Origin: Ostrinia nubilalis
Lineage: Eukaryota; Arthropoda; Insecta; Lepidoptera; Crambidae
Direction: 5' to 3'
DNA length: 64,000 nt
NCBI RefSeq assembly: GCF_963855985.1
Contig: NC_087096.1
Span: forward strand, 10,912,001-10,976,000
The translations under genes and the position numbers were made by a program. The notes beneath the pieces were generated by a model that was not told where the DNA came from, made no database searches, and saw nothing but the letters and a program-made list of their open reading frames with translations. This document shows positions 25,290 to 36,807 of this stretch, one piece after another; the stretch's first letter is position 1, and each line of letters starts with the position of its first letter.

Positions 25290-26567
25290 GTTAGTCGATG
25301 TAAGACAAAGGTAAGAAATAAGCATTTTTATAAACGTAACATTAACTTACATTAAGTAAAGTGGTTCTTCACTCAGCAGACCTGCACATTATAAAGAAGA
25401 AAGAAATTCGAATCCATCTAGAATAGCATGTTAGATGCTCATTCTCTATTACGTATGACTAAAGACGGGGTAAAAATATCGAAGACGTTTTTACTTAGTA
25501 TGTAAGAATGTCATATGATAAATGTATCAAGATTTTTTTTAAATAATAGCTATTAAGTTTTTGATTTGTTGAATATTTCATTATTGCTGTTTCTATTTTG
25601 TGCTTTGAAGTGTGGCAATTGTGGCATGTAGGTATTTTGTAGAGATTTAATATTGACTGACAGTCAACTATGTTTCGTAATATCATTCAAGCAAGTTTCA
25701 GGGTCTTACATTGTTATATTATTATGAACTATAAGCGATCACTTGTTTTACAGAATTATTTGTCTCGCTCGACTTATAATGCGTAGTAGGTAAATGTCTA
25801 ATATTGGTAAGTAACATCGAATGTTAGAGTTTGTAAATTACTATCAATGTATGTGATGTAGATATGTAAAGTATACTCAAACTTTACAATTTAAATAAGT
25901 AGTAAATGTACGTCATGATGAAACCGTATTATTGCCAAAAATTAGGAATTGATAAAAAATCTATAACTGTGATAGATAATTTTGGCTCGGTAGATTAAAA
26001 ACATCAGAAGAAAAATGTAATGTGAAGAAAACATTGTATCCTTGTACGACTTGTACAAATGTATCAATATTATTGGATCGATTGGATTATCATAACATAG
26101 TCGCTATATTAAAGCAGGCAAAAACCTTTAATAACATAGATTTGATTTATATTTAATAGGTTTCTGCAAATTGCTTTCTCATACCAGGAAAAAAGGCAGA
26201 ATTTTCTTTTGGAAGTAGGGTACTTCCACAGCACAGCTTCGCTGCTCATAATAAGGAGGGCTAATTACATTTTATAGTTGAATGGTTCAGTTAGCAACAA
26301 ACTTGGGTTGTAAAGTTGTAAATCATTGAAATAATACTTTTACGCTCTTGATCTCTACAACCTTATGTTTTAGCAATAAAGCTGTCACGCTTGAGGTGTC
26401 TGTGTTTCCACATATAACATGGAAGCGACGTGAGCTGTACCACTTAAAACGATATATCTGTGTCTTTAAAAGGTTCTGTTGAACGTAATTCTTACTAAGT
26501 ACATGGTATCTCATATGCTGGCTGAAATGAGGGTACCTACGCAATGTGTAATCTTGCGGCTTTAAGC
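25290..26567. other. Intergenic AT-rich stretch
   Basis: Nothing coding or repetitive recognised between the host gene's poly(A) signals and the palindrome at 26568. Confidence 0.5.
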
Positions 26568-26612
26568 CGATTTTCCGTATAAAACGATAATATCGTTTTA
26601 TACGGAAAATCG
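26568..26612. repeat. Perfect 45-nt palindrome
   Basis: CGATTTTCCGTATAAAACGA plus TA (26568-26589) is followed, after one central base, by its exact 22-nt reverse complement. It would extrude as a cruciform. It ends 18 bp before the MITE dimer starting at 26631, and its arm shares an ACGAT/ATCGT core with that MITE's ends. Confidence 0.93.
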
Positions 26613-26630
26613 CAAGGAGTAGCCTAAATA

Positions 26631-27035
26631 CAATGAGGGCTATCGTTTTTATACTTAACAGTTGGCACCCCTACAGTGGCGCCATCTTGATGAGTGCAAA
26701 TGCGATAGTCCTCCTACCACTTTAGCACTCACCAGTTGGTGCCACTGTCTTCGCTACTAGCAAGTGACAGGACCTTACTCTACAGTGGCGCAAACTAGTG
26801 AGCGCTAAAACGATAGCCCTCGAGGGCTATCGTTTTTATACTTAACACTTGGCACCCCTGGCGATTGACAGGACCTTACTCTACAGTGGCGCCATCTTGA
26901 TGAGTGCAAATGCGATAGTCCTCCTACCACTTTAGCACTCACCAGTTGGTGCCACTGTCTTCGCTACTAGCAAGTGACAGGACCTTACTCTACAGTGGCG
27001 CAAACTGGTGAGCGCTAAAACGATAGCCCTCATTG
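26631..27035. mobile_element. Back-to-back dimer of a MITE
   Basis: The outer ends are inverted copies of CAATGAGGGCTATCGTTTT, flanked by TA on both sides (26629-26630, 27036-27037). Inside, two copies of the same unit, each beginning GAGGGCTATCGTTTTTATAC and ending AAAACGATAGCCCTC, lie in the same orientation and meet at 26821/26822. The junction forms the palindrome CGATAGCCCTCGAGGGCTAT(CG). The copies share long identical stretches, such as the segment from ACAGTGGCGCCATCTTGATG onward. Confidence 0.85.
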
Positions 27036-27037
27036 TA

Positions 27038-29511
27038 ATGTCTATATTGTCAAAAATTAGAACTTACTTTTTGCCTTAGCCACCCAAGTTTTACACGTTA
27101 TTTATGTGTAAACTGCGATCGCAACGTACATACCAAATGACGATAAATTAAAATAAGTCGACGAAACATAATAAAGTCCTACCTTAGTACTTAGTTCAGG
27201 GCATTCGAAGCTCGCGTGTTTGGTCAAGTTCTAAGAAACACCAATTTATCTAAGTTGGGCATGAATTATTTATCGCTTTTTCTTAAAAGAAAAATGGTTA
27301 TGTATGTAAATAAAATGTAGGTAGATGTATGTGCCATGTGTATAAACATTGTATTTAAAAAGAATTTTAAAATGTATGGTGTATTTATTAGTGTAACTGA
27401 GTATTAATATGAAGTAAAAGTAAAAAATATAAGTATTTAAAGACCAAAATGTCATTTATCTTTTTGCTAGAAAAAATAAATTCAACACGAATTAAACTTT
27501 TCTCATTTATCCTCCTCCCACTACCTACTTAAAGGTATTCATTTTGTTCTGAAAATCAGGAAATATTGGAACATGAAAAACGCGCAGTTCTCTTAATGGA
27601 ATTGGATGTTTACTTTTGGACACATCTACATTTCTTTTTCAGTTTTGTGTGGTGTGGTATTGTATTCTTTATTGCAACCAAGACAAAGCTGAAAAATAAG
27701 AAAATACTAAATTGAACTAAGTTAAAATGAACTTGGGTATTCCGTAAGCTTACGTACCTACACAGCGCGAAGAACCGGTGACCGCTGGGGCAGAAAAGTT
27801 CTTGAATGGCAGGATAACTTTCCTGCCACGTGACGTAAGTAGAAGTAGTGACTCGGACGATGTTTGATTTTGAATTGGTTCAGTTGATATCATTAAAACA
27901 ATAGTTGGCACGCTTGCTATCTACGAGTACCTATTTCATAATTATTAACACGTAACTTACTTATACGTAGGTGGATGATGTTAAATAATAGTAAATCTAA
28001 AAGAGTCTATATCTTCACTACTTCGCAAACCTCCTGAAAGTGTCAAGTTTCTTAACTTATCTTTGTCCAGTTAACGCCCAGTGCCAAAGATGCTTATTGT
28101 TGAAGTTTTAAAAAGGAACATTATTTGTCTTTTGTTTTAAGTAGAGCACTATGTTAACACTTCGAAGATCTTGTTACTCAACAGAAAGCTACATTTTTAG
28201 GTTACCTAAAAAACAATGCTCTACATAAATAACTATTTATTTTATGCAAGTGAATAAGTAATAAATAGCCGAATATTGAAATAAAAAAACTGCTGGTTAA
28301 CAACAAATAATCTATCTGTTGGTGAATTGTTTCAATTTGATAACCAATATTTATTGGTAGATAAGCCTAACTACCTAGCTACCACTTATGATAAGTTATT
28401 TATAAATAACTAAGTATCCACCAAAAAAGACATATTGGTTCGAAATAGATTCTTGATCATAAAAGTAAATAACAAATTCTTTAGTAATGTAAATCTAGCT
28501 GGCAAGTAGGTACTCGTACTTCGCTTGTCACAAAAGAAAAGCGTTCAAGCGAGCAAATTCCCCCGGAGATCTTCTACCAATATGTTCAGGTAAAACTTCA
28601 ATCTAAACAGTTATTTGTCCAGTCGACGGGAAGAGAATATGTATAGAAAAACCGTGTTCAAGGGTTCATACTTGCGCAAAAGAAAATATTTTCCTTTATC
28701 TTATTCGTAAACAAAAACGAAGAAGTAAGTCAAGTGTGAAGAAATAGTTTCACATTATTTATTGCCTGTTTGTACAATTACTTACATCAAATAAAAGGAG
28801 CAGGGTAACCTTTTCATAATAGTGAATACCTCAGTAATGGATAGAGTAATGGACCACGAATCTTTTAAGCTGCCGCACACTCGCCAATCGTGTATGTACC
28901 GTAAACTAAATGTATAAGCATACATCACAACCGTAATAGTTTCAAACATTCTCAGATTTTGAAAACCAATCGCCTGATTCAAATGACGTTAAGATGATAT
29001 GATGAGATTTCGCAAGTAACATCTCAAAACTCTTCTCAAGGGAGCGTCTAACGACCACAGGCGTGGCAATTGGGTCCAACATAATCGAATGTAAGTATGT
29101 GATAGCCAAAAGGGTTTAGTCGCTTCTTTGTAGTAGTATCTACTTACATAATATTGAAAATATGTGGTGTTTATTAGCTCTACATTTTCTTATACTTTAA
29201 GTACCTACCTACTGCTTATAAGTACCTACAAAAGTAAGTGTCAACAATAACTTCTTATAACACCGGTAAAATAAACAATTCAATAAAATATTTAATTCGA
29301 AATGTAGTAGTTTAATGTAGGTATTTCTATTTTACTTTGTAGAGTTAACTGACGTTGAGCTAGCCTATTTAAAATAACGTTTGTTTAGCTATCCACTTCT
29401 ATATTTGATCAAAACATAATATACCTAGTACCTACATGTAAGTAACTATACTTATTTGATTTAATGAAGTAACATTTTGTTCAGGCTCAAATGAACCTAT
29501 CAAAATTGATA
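27038..29511. other. AT-rich noncoding stretch
   Basis: No supported exon, RNA gene or element ends. Open frames are short and of random composition. Confidence 0.5.
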
Positions 29512-29513
29512 TA

Positions 29514-32331
29514 CAGGGTGGCCAAAACAGTGAGGTCTAAAAGAAAAATTTAGATTCCTTACATCAAGGTGTACCTAAATCACCCCCATGTATACAGTGT
29601 GAGTCACGTTAAAGTGTACATATGAAAATAGATGAAACTAGACCTATTTTTATCGACAAAAAAGAGGTCAAAAATTTTTTGAGATTTTTTTTTAATTTTT
29701 TATAGAATTTTTTTTCTTCCAATTACTTATTGTAAAGAAAACGTAATAACTTTTAAACTAAGCGGAATATCCTAATAAAATAAAAACAGTAATAATGCTA
29801 AATAACAGGCGATACTAAAAACATACATAAAATACACAAAAAAGGCCAACAAATAATAAAAAATGATACTTTTTGAAGAAAATCTGCTTTTAAATTCGTG
29901 TTTTTTTGGTTATTTGATAAATTTTTCCAAAAAATGCCCCTATAACCGGAAGTTTTTATTACTTTGTATTATTGTCTATCGTATTACCTTCGTAAAACCA
30001 AAAATCGCATGTCTCTATCCCTATCACAACGTTTGCAATGATCGTTTGAACTAAGCCTCTCCGGGCGCGCCATTCAACGCTTCGTTAACAACGAAACTGA
30101 AAATGGCTCTAGATTTGTAATTTTGATACAGACAAGTTAGATTTCAAATAAAAACAAAAGATTTCGAAGTAAAATAAGCATTTTAGTTAAAATTAAAATT
30201 GTCTCTAACTGTAGCGGAGAATAATGTTGTGGCAGGCCTTTGTTCAAACGATCATAGCAAATGTTGTGATAGGGTTAGAGACATGCCATTTTTGGTTTTA
30301 CAAAGATAATACGATAGAGAATAATACAAAGTAATAAAAACCACCTGTTATAGGGGCATTTTTTGGAGAAATTTATCAAATAACCAAAAAAACACGAATT
30401 TTAAAGCAGATTTTTTTCAAAAAGTATCATTTTTTACTATTTGTTGGCCTTTTTTGTGTATTTTATGTATTTGTTTAGTATCGCCTGTTATTTAGCATTA
30501 TTACTGTTTTTATTTTATCAGGATATACCACTTAGTTTAAAAGTTATTACGTTTTCTTTACAATAAGTAATTGGAAGAAAAAAAATTCTATAAAAAATTA
30601 AAAAAAAATCTCAAAAATTTTTTGACCTCTTTTTTGTCGATAAAAATAGGTCTAGTTTCATCTATTTTCATATGTACACTTTAACGTGACTCACACTGTA
30701 TAATACGATTGTGCTTAGTTTAGGAGATAGAGTTAATTTTGTGATATTTTAAAATTTTATGACCTAGTAGGCTTTAAACATTTTTATTTTTTTTTTGGGT
30801 TGAGTTTTTTCGGATTTCTTTTATTCCACAGATTTGTTATTAATTGCAGATGTTTGAAAAAAGTAATCACCTTCCTATTTTTGATTCAAGATACAAAAGT
30901 TTTGCTAGAAACATTAAATTTATGCTTTTATCAGAATACTATCAAATTTTCAACTTAAAAGTTTAAGTAAAAAAAAGAACTTCCATAGGTCCAAAAGCAT
31001 TTTAAAAACTGCGCCGTTTCCTGAACATTCATAATAATACAAAAAAACATGTACTTAATGGGCCACTATTTCCTGTAATCGGTCCACTAAAGTGGTAAGT
31101 CGGAGATTCCGTTACATGTTTTTGACTTTCTTAGAGTGAATTAATATTGGGAATCCTCTAAGTTTACATTACGTAGAACAGATTTAGAGCAGTAACTGGA
31201 CAGAACATGTTTTTATTCTCAACGAGGAAGCTCTTGCCCTTCATCACACCTAGCGGAAACTGATGATTAGGCTGAAGGTGGAAGGGAACTTCAACTACAG
31301 AGGAACTATAGCTTCCTACCTCCAAATGCCGGAATACAGTAATGCTATTAACATTATTGTTATAGTGACAGACTTAGGAAAATAGAGTTGCTAGCCAGGC
31401 AGACTTAGATCAATCCCTACCGCCAACCAAACCGAGCAGAAAATTTCACCTCCACTGGGAATCACACCCGGGACCTCTGAAACTTACCTCTTACCACTTG
31501 AAGACAGAGGCAGTTGTTACATTTTACTGTTACCCTTGAAATACCTACTACAGTGAGAAGAAGAAGGAGGGATATTTGGTTTATGTTCATTAAAACTTAC
31601 ATAAAATAACAATGTGTTCCAGAATGTGGAGGTAGGAAGCCATAGTTCCTCTGTAGTTGAAGTTCCCTTCCACCTTCAGCCTAATCATCAGTTTCCACCA
31701 GGTGTGATGAAGGGCAAGAGCTTCCTTGTTGAGAATAAAAACATGTTCTATCCAGTTACTGCTCTAAATCTGTTCTACGTAATGTAAACTTAGAGGATTT
31801 CCAATATTAATTCACTCTAAGAAAGTCAAAAACATGTAACGGAATCTCCGACTTACCACTTTAGTGGACCGATTACAGGAAATAGTGGCCCATTAAGTAC
31901 ATGTTTTTTTGTATTATTATGAATGTTCAGGAAACGGCGCAGTTTTTAAAATGCTTTTGGACCTATGGAAGTTCTTTTTTTTACTTAAACTTTTAAGTTG
32001 AAAATTTGATAGTGTTCTGATAAAAGCATAATTTTAACGTTTCTGGCAAAACTTTTGTATCTTGAATCAAAGATAGGAAGGTGATTATTTTTTTCAAACA
32101 TCTGCAATTAATAACAAATCTGTCGAAAAAAAGAAATCTGAGAAAAGTCACCCCAAAAAAAAGATAGAAATGTTTGAAGCCTACTAGGTCACAAAATTTT
32201 AAAATATCACAAAATTAACTCTATCTCCTAAAGTAAGCACAATCGTATTACATACATGGGGGTGATTTAGGTACACCTTGATGTAAGGAATCTAAATTTT
32301 TCTTTTAGACCTCACTGTTTTGGCCACCCTG
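29514..32331. mobile_element. Foldback DNA transposon with about 700-bp arms, interrupted by another element
   Basis: The ends CAGGGTGGCCAAAACAGTGA (left) and its inverse (right, ending GGCCACCCTG at 32331) are flanked by TA (29512-29513, 32332-32333). After removing the 1104-bp insertion at 29595-30698, the left arm (to about 31334) is a near-perfect reverse complement of the right arm (about 31621-32331), separated by roughly 290 bp of unpaired sequence. No transposase is visible. The TA target suggests a Tc1/mariner-like mobiliser; this is inference. Confidence 0.83.
29595..30698. mobile_element. 1104-bp foldback element, copy A, nested in the larger foldback
   Basis: It begins CAGTGTGAGTCACGTTAAAG and ends with the inverse, with TATA immediately outside each end. 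Its two halves are mostly reverse complements, with a central unpaired part (about 30050-30240). It interrupts the left arm of the 29514-32331 element: the uninterrupted counterpart sequence is visible in the right arm around 32248-32258. The 63-codon frame at 29863 lies in an arm and is not a gene. Confidence 0.87.
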
Positions 32332-32333
32332 TA

Positions 32334-32822
32334 TTATGTTATGTACTTAGGAGATATTAATGATACTGTTTTGAACTACATAACCGATCCCGAGCGAGCA
32401 ATTAATCACTCCATTGTGGAACCTATAATTTTGAATGCAGAATACTTAGTCTTCGACAGAGGCAAGTTCATTTGTATTAAGACAAAACTAGAATTAAATA
32501 CATAAATGATAGCGTCCTGAAATTGTGTTTCAATCCTTTTCACTAAACATGAAAGGCTTTACGCAGCTGGAAGTAAAAGCTGAAAGAAATCAGTAGAAAT
32601 ATACTTCGGAGCCATTTGCCTGTTGGATAAGGCGGAGAAAGGAGTAAATGGCTTGCGGTTATGACACCATTACCGCGGAGGCACTAGAAAAACACCGACA
32701 TTTTTATTGATCCGCATTTATTATGACAGATTTGCGAGTACCTCCTAGTACTCGAAACAATTTAAGCACTTCATCTTTGAATAGTCATGAAACTGATTTG
32801 GAGTCGATAGGCCCCTTGTGTA
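32334..32822. other. Spacer between foldback elements
   Basis: Unique-looking sequence. The frame at 32320-32505 is short (61 codons) and begins inside the transposon end, so I do not call it a gene. Confidence 0.5.
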
Positions 32823-32824
32823 TA

Positions 32825-33928
32825 CAGTGTGAGTCACGTTAAAGTGTACATATGAAAATAGATGAAACTAGACCTATTTTTATCGACAAAAAAGAGGTCA
32901 AAATTTTTTTGAGATTTTTTTTTAATTTTTTATAGAATTTTTTTTCTCCCGATTACTTATTGTAAAGAAAACGTAATAACTTTTAAACTAAGCGGTATAT
33001 CCTGATAAAATAAAAACAGTAATAATGCTAAATAACAGGCGATACTAAAAAAATACATAAAATACACAAAAAATGCCAACAAATAATAAAAAATGATACT
33101 TTTTGAAAAAAATCTGCTTAAAAATTCGTGTTTTTTTGGTTATTTGATAAATTTCTCCAAAAAATGCCCCTATAACAGGTGGTTTTTATTACTTTGTATT
33201 ATTCTCTATTGTATTACCTTCGTAAAACCAAAAATCGCATGTCTCTATCCCTATCACAACGTTTGCAATGATCGTTTGAACTAAGCCTCTCCGGGCGCGC
33301 CATTCAACGCTTCGTTAAGAACGAAACTGAAAATGGCTCTAGATTTGTAATTTTGATAAAGACAAGTTAGATTTCAAATAAAAACAAAAGATTTCGAAGT
33401 AAAATAAGCATTTTAGTTAAAATTAAAATTGTCTCTACCTGTAGCGGACAATAATGTTGTGGCCGGCCTTTGTTCAAACGATCACAGCAAATGTTATGAT
33501 AGGGATAGAGACATGCGATTTTTGGTTTTACAAAGATAATACGATAGAGAATAATATAAAGTAATAAAAACCACCTATTATATGGGCATTTTTTGGAGAA
33601 ATTTATCAAATAACCAAAAAAACACGAATTTTTAAGCAGATTTTTTTCAAAAAGTATCATTTTTTATTATTTGTTGGCATTTTTTGTGTATTTTATGTAT
33701 TTTTTTAGTATTGCCTGTTATTTAGCATTATTACTGTTTTTATTTTATCAGGATATACCGCTTAGTTTAAAAGTTATTACGTTTTCTTTACAATAAGTAA
33801 TTGGAAGAAAAAAAATTCTATAAAAAATTAAAAAAAAATCTCAAAAAAATTTTGACCTCTTTTTTGTCGATAAAAATAGGTCTAGTTTCATCTATTTTCA
33901 TATGTACACTTTAACGTGACTCACACTG
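32825..33928. mobile_element. 1104-bp foldback element, copy B
   Basis: Same ends and same length as copy A at 29595-30698, again bordered by TATA, with scattered substitutions. Two full copies of one family 2.1 kb apart define the element's ends. It is noncoding; the 63- and 97-codon frames on opposite strands are the two arms of the palindrome. Confidence 0.88.
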
Positions 33929-35213
33929 TATAAATAGTTACCTAATTGATGTAAGATACAATAATTTTTAATGTTTCTACACCGACAGAGAAATCTATCT
34001 AAGTAGTGTAACATCTACGCTAGAATCTAGACTACATTCTAGTCCAGTGGTTCTTAACCGGTGGTCCGCGGACCACTGGTGGTCCCTGGAGGCATTCCTA
34101 GTGGTCCACGAACGTAATAAACAAGTGACGCACGGTGGGCTGATATTAGAGCTTCATAGACTTAGCGTCGCTCAAAAATCAAGTGTCTAATTTTGAAAAA
34201 ATAAATATGCCAATGTGTTCCTTTACCAAAAAGGAATATTTTATGTTATGTAACTTTTCTTGATAAAGTTATTATTTAATAAGTTATGGACAATAATTAC
34301 TTTTTTTTTGTATGGAGCTCAAGATTTATTTTTATTTTATTCGTTATTCTTAAGCTTTCTTAAGAAATTGCTTTTTTTATTATGTAATGCATCATATAAG
34401 CTATATTATCACCAAGGGACGAATCCCGGAAACCCTCGGAACATTGTCATTTTTGACTTTAAAATAATAAAAAAAAAACGAAAAAAAAACTGCAATGTTA
34501 TGTACTTTCTTCCGTACTACCCTAACGAGGTGGTGTAGGACTTTCTGATTGGAAGTAAATATCTTTTCCGTGAGCAATAATTTTGTATGCTTGCATATAC
34601 GTATGTAGAGCTCTATGTACGTAGTATAGTTTGGTCTGCGAAACAAAATTTGCGAAAATGATGATTCTAGCGTTTTAGGGCAACTTGTAAGTGCCCAAAT
34701 GAACGTTCGGTTTGATGTCTCCAGATAAAATGGATAAGGGAAAATAAGGTTTCTAGCTCCACTTTTTACTATCGACTCATTTCTTTTTCAAATTTATGAA
34801 GGAGACCCATTTTTTTTAATTCAAAATAAGCTGCATTTAATTATTGTCGACCTATTTTAATGTTATCAATGAAAAAAACTTAATGGACGCGGAAATTGAA
34901 AATTTAATAGATCGTAATTCTGGAAGCAAAACAATCTCGTAATAACTGATTCTCACTTGATAGACAGAAAAATAATATCGTTGATAAATGGCAGCTCTAC
35001 ACAAGCAGCGATGTGATATTTGTAAAGCCATATCAAAATAAATGAATAATTTAGACGTAATTGCCATCAAGAAAGGTTTTCAACACCACCAAAAAGTCCA
35101 CTATAAATGATAAATTTTATGTCTAGGCTGATACTGAGATAGAAAGCTTTACTTTTGTAGATTCAGAAAGTGGCTCTTGAGTCTAACCAATAAACTTAAC
35201 TTCAAACTTCACA

Positions 35214-35696
35214 TCGTTAGGGTAGTACGGAAGAGAGTACATAACATTGCAGTTTTCTTTTTCGTTTTTTTTTTTTATTTTAAAGTCGAAAATGACAATG
35301 TTCCGAGGGTTTCCGGGATTCGTCCCTTTTTGATAATATAGCTTATATGATGCATTACATAATAAAAAAGCAATTTCTTAAGAAAGCTTAAGAATAACGA
35401 ATAAAATAAAAATAAATCTTGAGCTCCATACAAAAAAAAAAAGTAATTATTGTCCATAACTTATTAAATAATAACTTTATCAAGAAAAGTTACATAACAT
35501 AAAATATTTCTTTTTGGCAAAGGAACACATTGGCGTAGTTATTTTTACAAAATTTGGCAGTTATTTAATTTTTTTTATTTTTTTATTTTAAAGTCCAAAA
35601 TGACAATGTTCCGAAGATTTCCGAAATGCGACACTTGGTGATAACATAGCTTATATGTTGCATTACATAATACAAAAGTCAATTTCTTAAGAAAGC
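35214..35696. repeat. Tandemly duplicated right arm of the hAT-like element
   Basis: Sequence 35214-35575 is the reverse complement of the left arm (about 34200-34535). A second, more diverged copy starts at about 35576 and is cut by the BEL/Pao insertion at 35696, resuming at 43526 and running to 43713. So the right arm exists twice in tandem and the left arm once. Confidence 0.7.
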
Positions 35697-36712
35697 TGTG
35701 CACGACGGACGGCCCCGAATAGAAACTTATAGCTGTAAATAATTGTTTCGTTTTTGTTTCATAGTTGTTTCATAGTTATTTCGTTTTATAAAGTTTGTAT
35801 AGTTTAAATATCGATAACTTCGTAATACAGTCCACTTTCTCTTTGTTGGTTCTCAATTAGTAATGTGTCGAGTCCTTAATTACTGATTAATAGGCGTATG
35901 TGGGACGTTGGAGATGTATAAATCATAGTTTATTTTAGAAAACCATAGAAATGTATAATTTGATAGCCCTTTGTTTTATGTATATTGATTAAACCTGTAA
36001 TTTCGTCTAGTTATGTATGTCGAGTCATATTTATAATATGTAAATTAGATAGATAATTATGTGTAGATCTTTATAGTTATTTACTTTTAATTGGTGGTAA
36101 ATCTTAATTAGCCATAAAGGCAATTAATGTGAAATGGTGTGGCCAAATGAGCCCTATTTTTTGTACAAATGCTTTATTAGTAATTAACCCTGTACCTGTG
36201 TACCTTTATTTACCTATCGAATAGTAAGAAGTAATTTGTCTGAAAATAAATAAAATAGATTCCAAAGAATAGTGGAAGAGCTAATTAGAATCCGATAAGA
36301 ATTAGGTCAAGGTCATAGTTAAAAAATAGGTCACCGAATAGATAAAAAACAGGCTCTCTATACGGTATTGCCGCCCAGGGGGGGTCTAAATTAGAAAGAG
36401 AGGGCAATAGATTTGCTGTTTCATTAGAGCGAGAGGCAGCTAGGTTTTCTCACTCTAATGAAAGTAAATAAATATCGGGGTGCCATCCGGACCCAGTCAG
36501 TTCCGCGTTTTCTCCTCAACAAGCTACAACACCAAGCTCTCGCCACTGCTCCGAGGAACCGGTCACAGTCTCAACCACAACCGAGTTATTATTTCTGCGC
36601 TCCCCGCCCCCTTCGTCTCGCTCTCCCGCTCGCGCTGCACCCCGCATCGCGCCGTGTCGGCGTACGGTATTCAGGGTCCGCACAGGGTTGCTACCCCATA
36701 CCGTCCGGCACA
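35697..36712 (+). repeat. 5' LTR of the BEL/Pao element (1016 bp)
   Basis: It begins TGTGCACGACGG and ends CCGTCCGGCACA (inverted TGTGC..GCACA termini). It is matched over its whole length by 42505-43520 with no difference that I see. The outer 5-bp duplication AAAGC (35692-35696 and 43521-43525) marks the insertion. Confidence 0.95.
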
Positions 36713-36713
36713 T

Positions 36714-36733
36714 TGGTCCATTCGGAGCCGGAT
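36714..36733 (+). promoter_or_regulatory. Candidate primer-binding site of the BEL/Pao element
   Basis: TGGTCCATTCGGAGCCGGAT lies one base after the 5' LTR. It starts with TGG, as a tRNA CCA complement should, and resembles the complement of the 3' end of tRNA-Tyr with two single-base insertions. The priming tRNA is therefore uncertain. Confidence 0.45.
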
Positions 36734-36807
36734 TGGACACTTCGGCAGCAAAAGCGAGTGGGAAATTTCATCGGCTTCATAACCGGAAGCAAGGGGAGCG
36801 TAGTAAA

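Noticed and set aside
26568..27035. CRISPR-like or regulatory array
   Set aside because: The repeats are two long MITE copies and one palindrome in a eukaryotic genome, without regular short spacers.
29863..33660. Repeated MILFE..-type frames of 63-97 codons
   Set aside because: They lie in arms of the 1104-bp foldback elements and occur on both strands because the DNA is palindromic.
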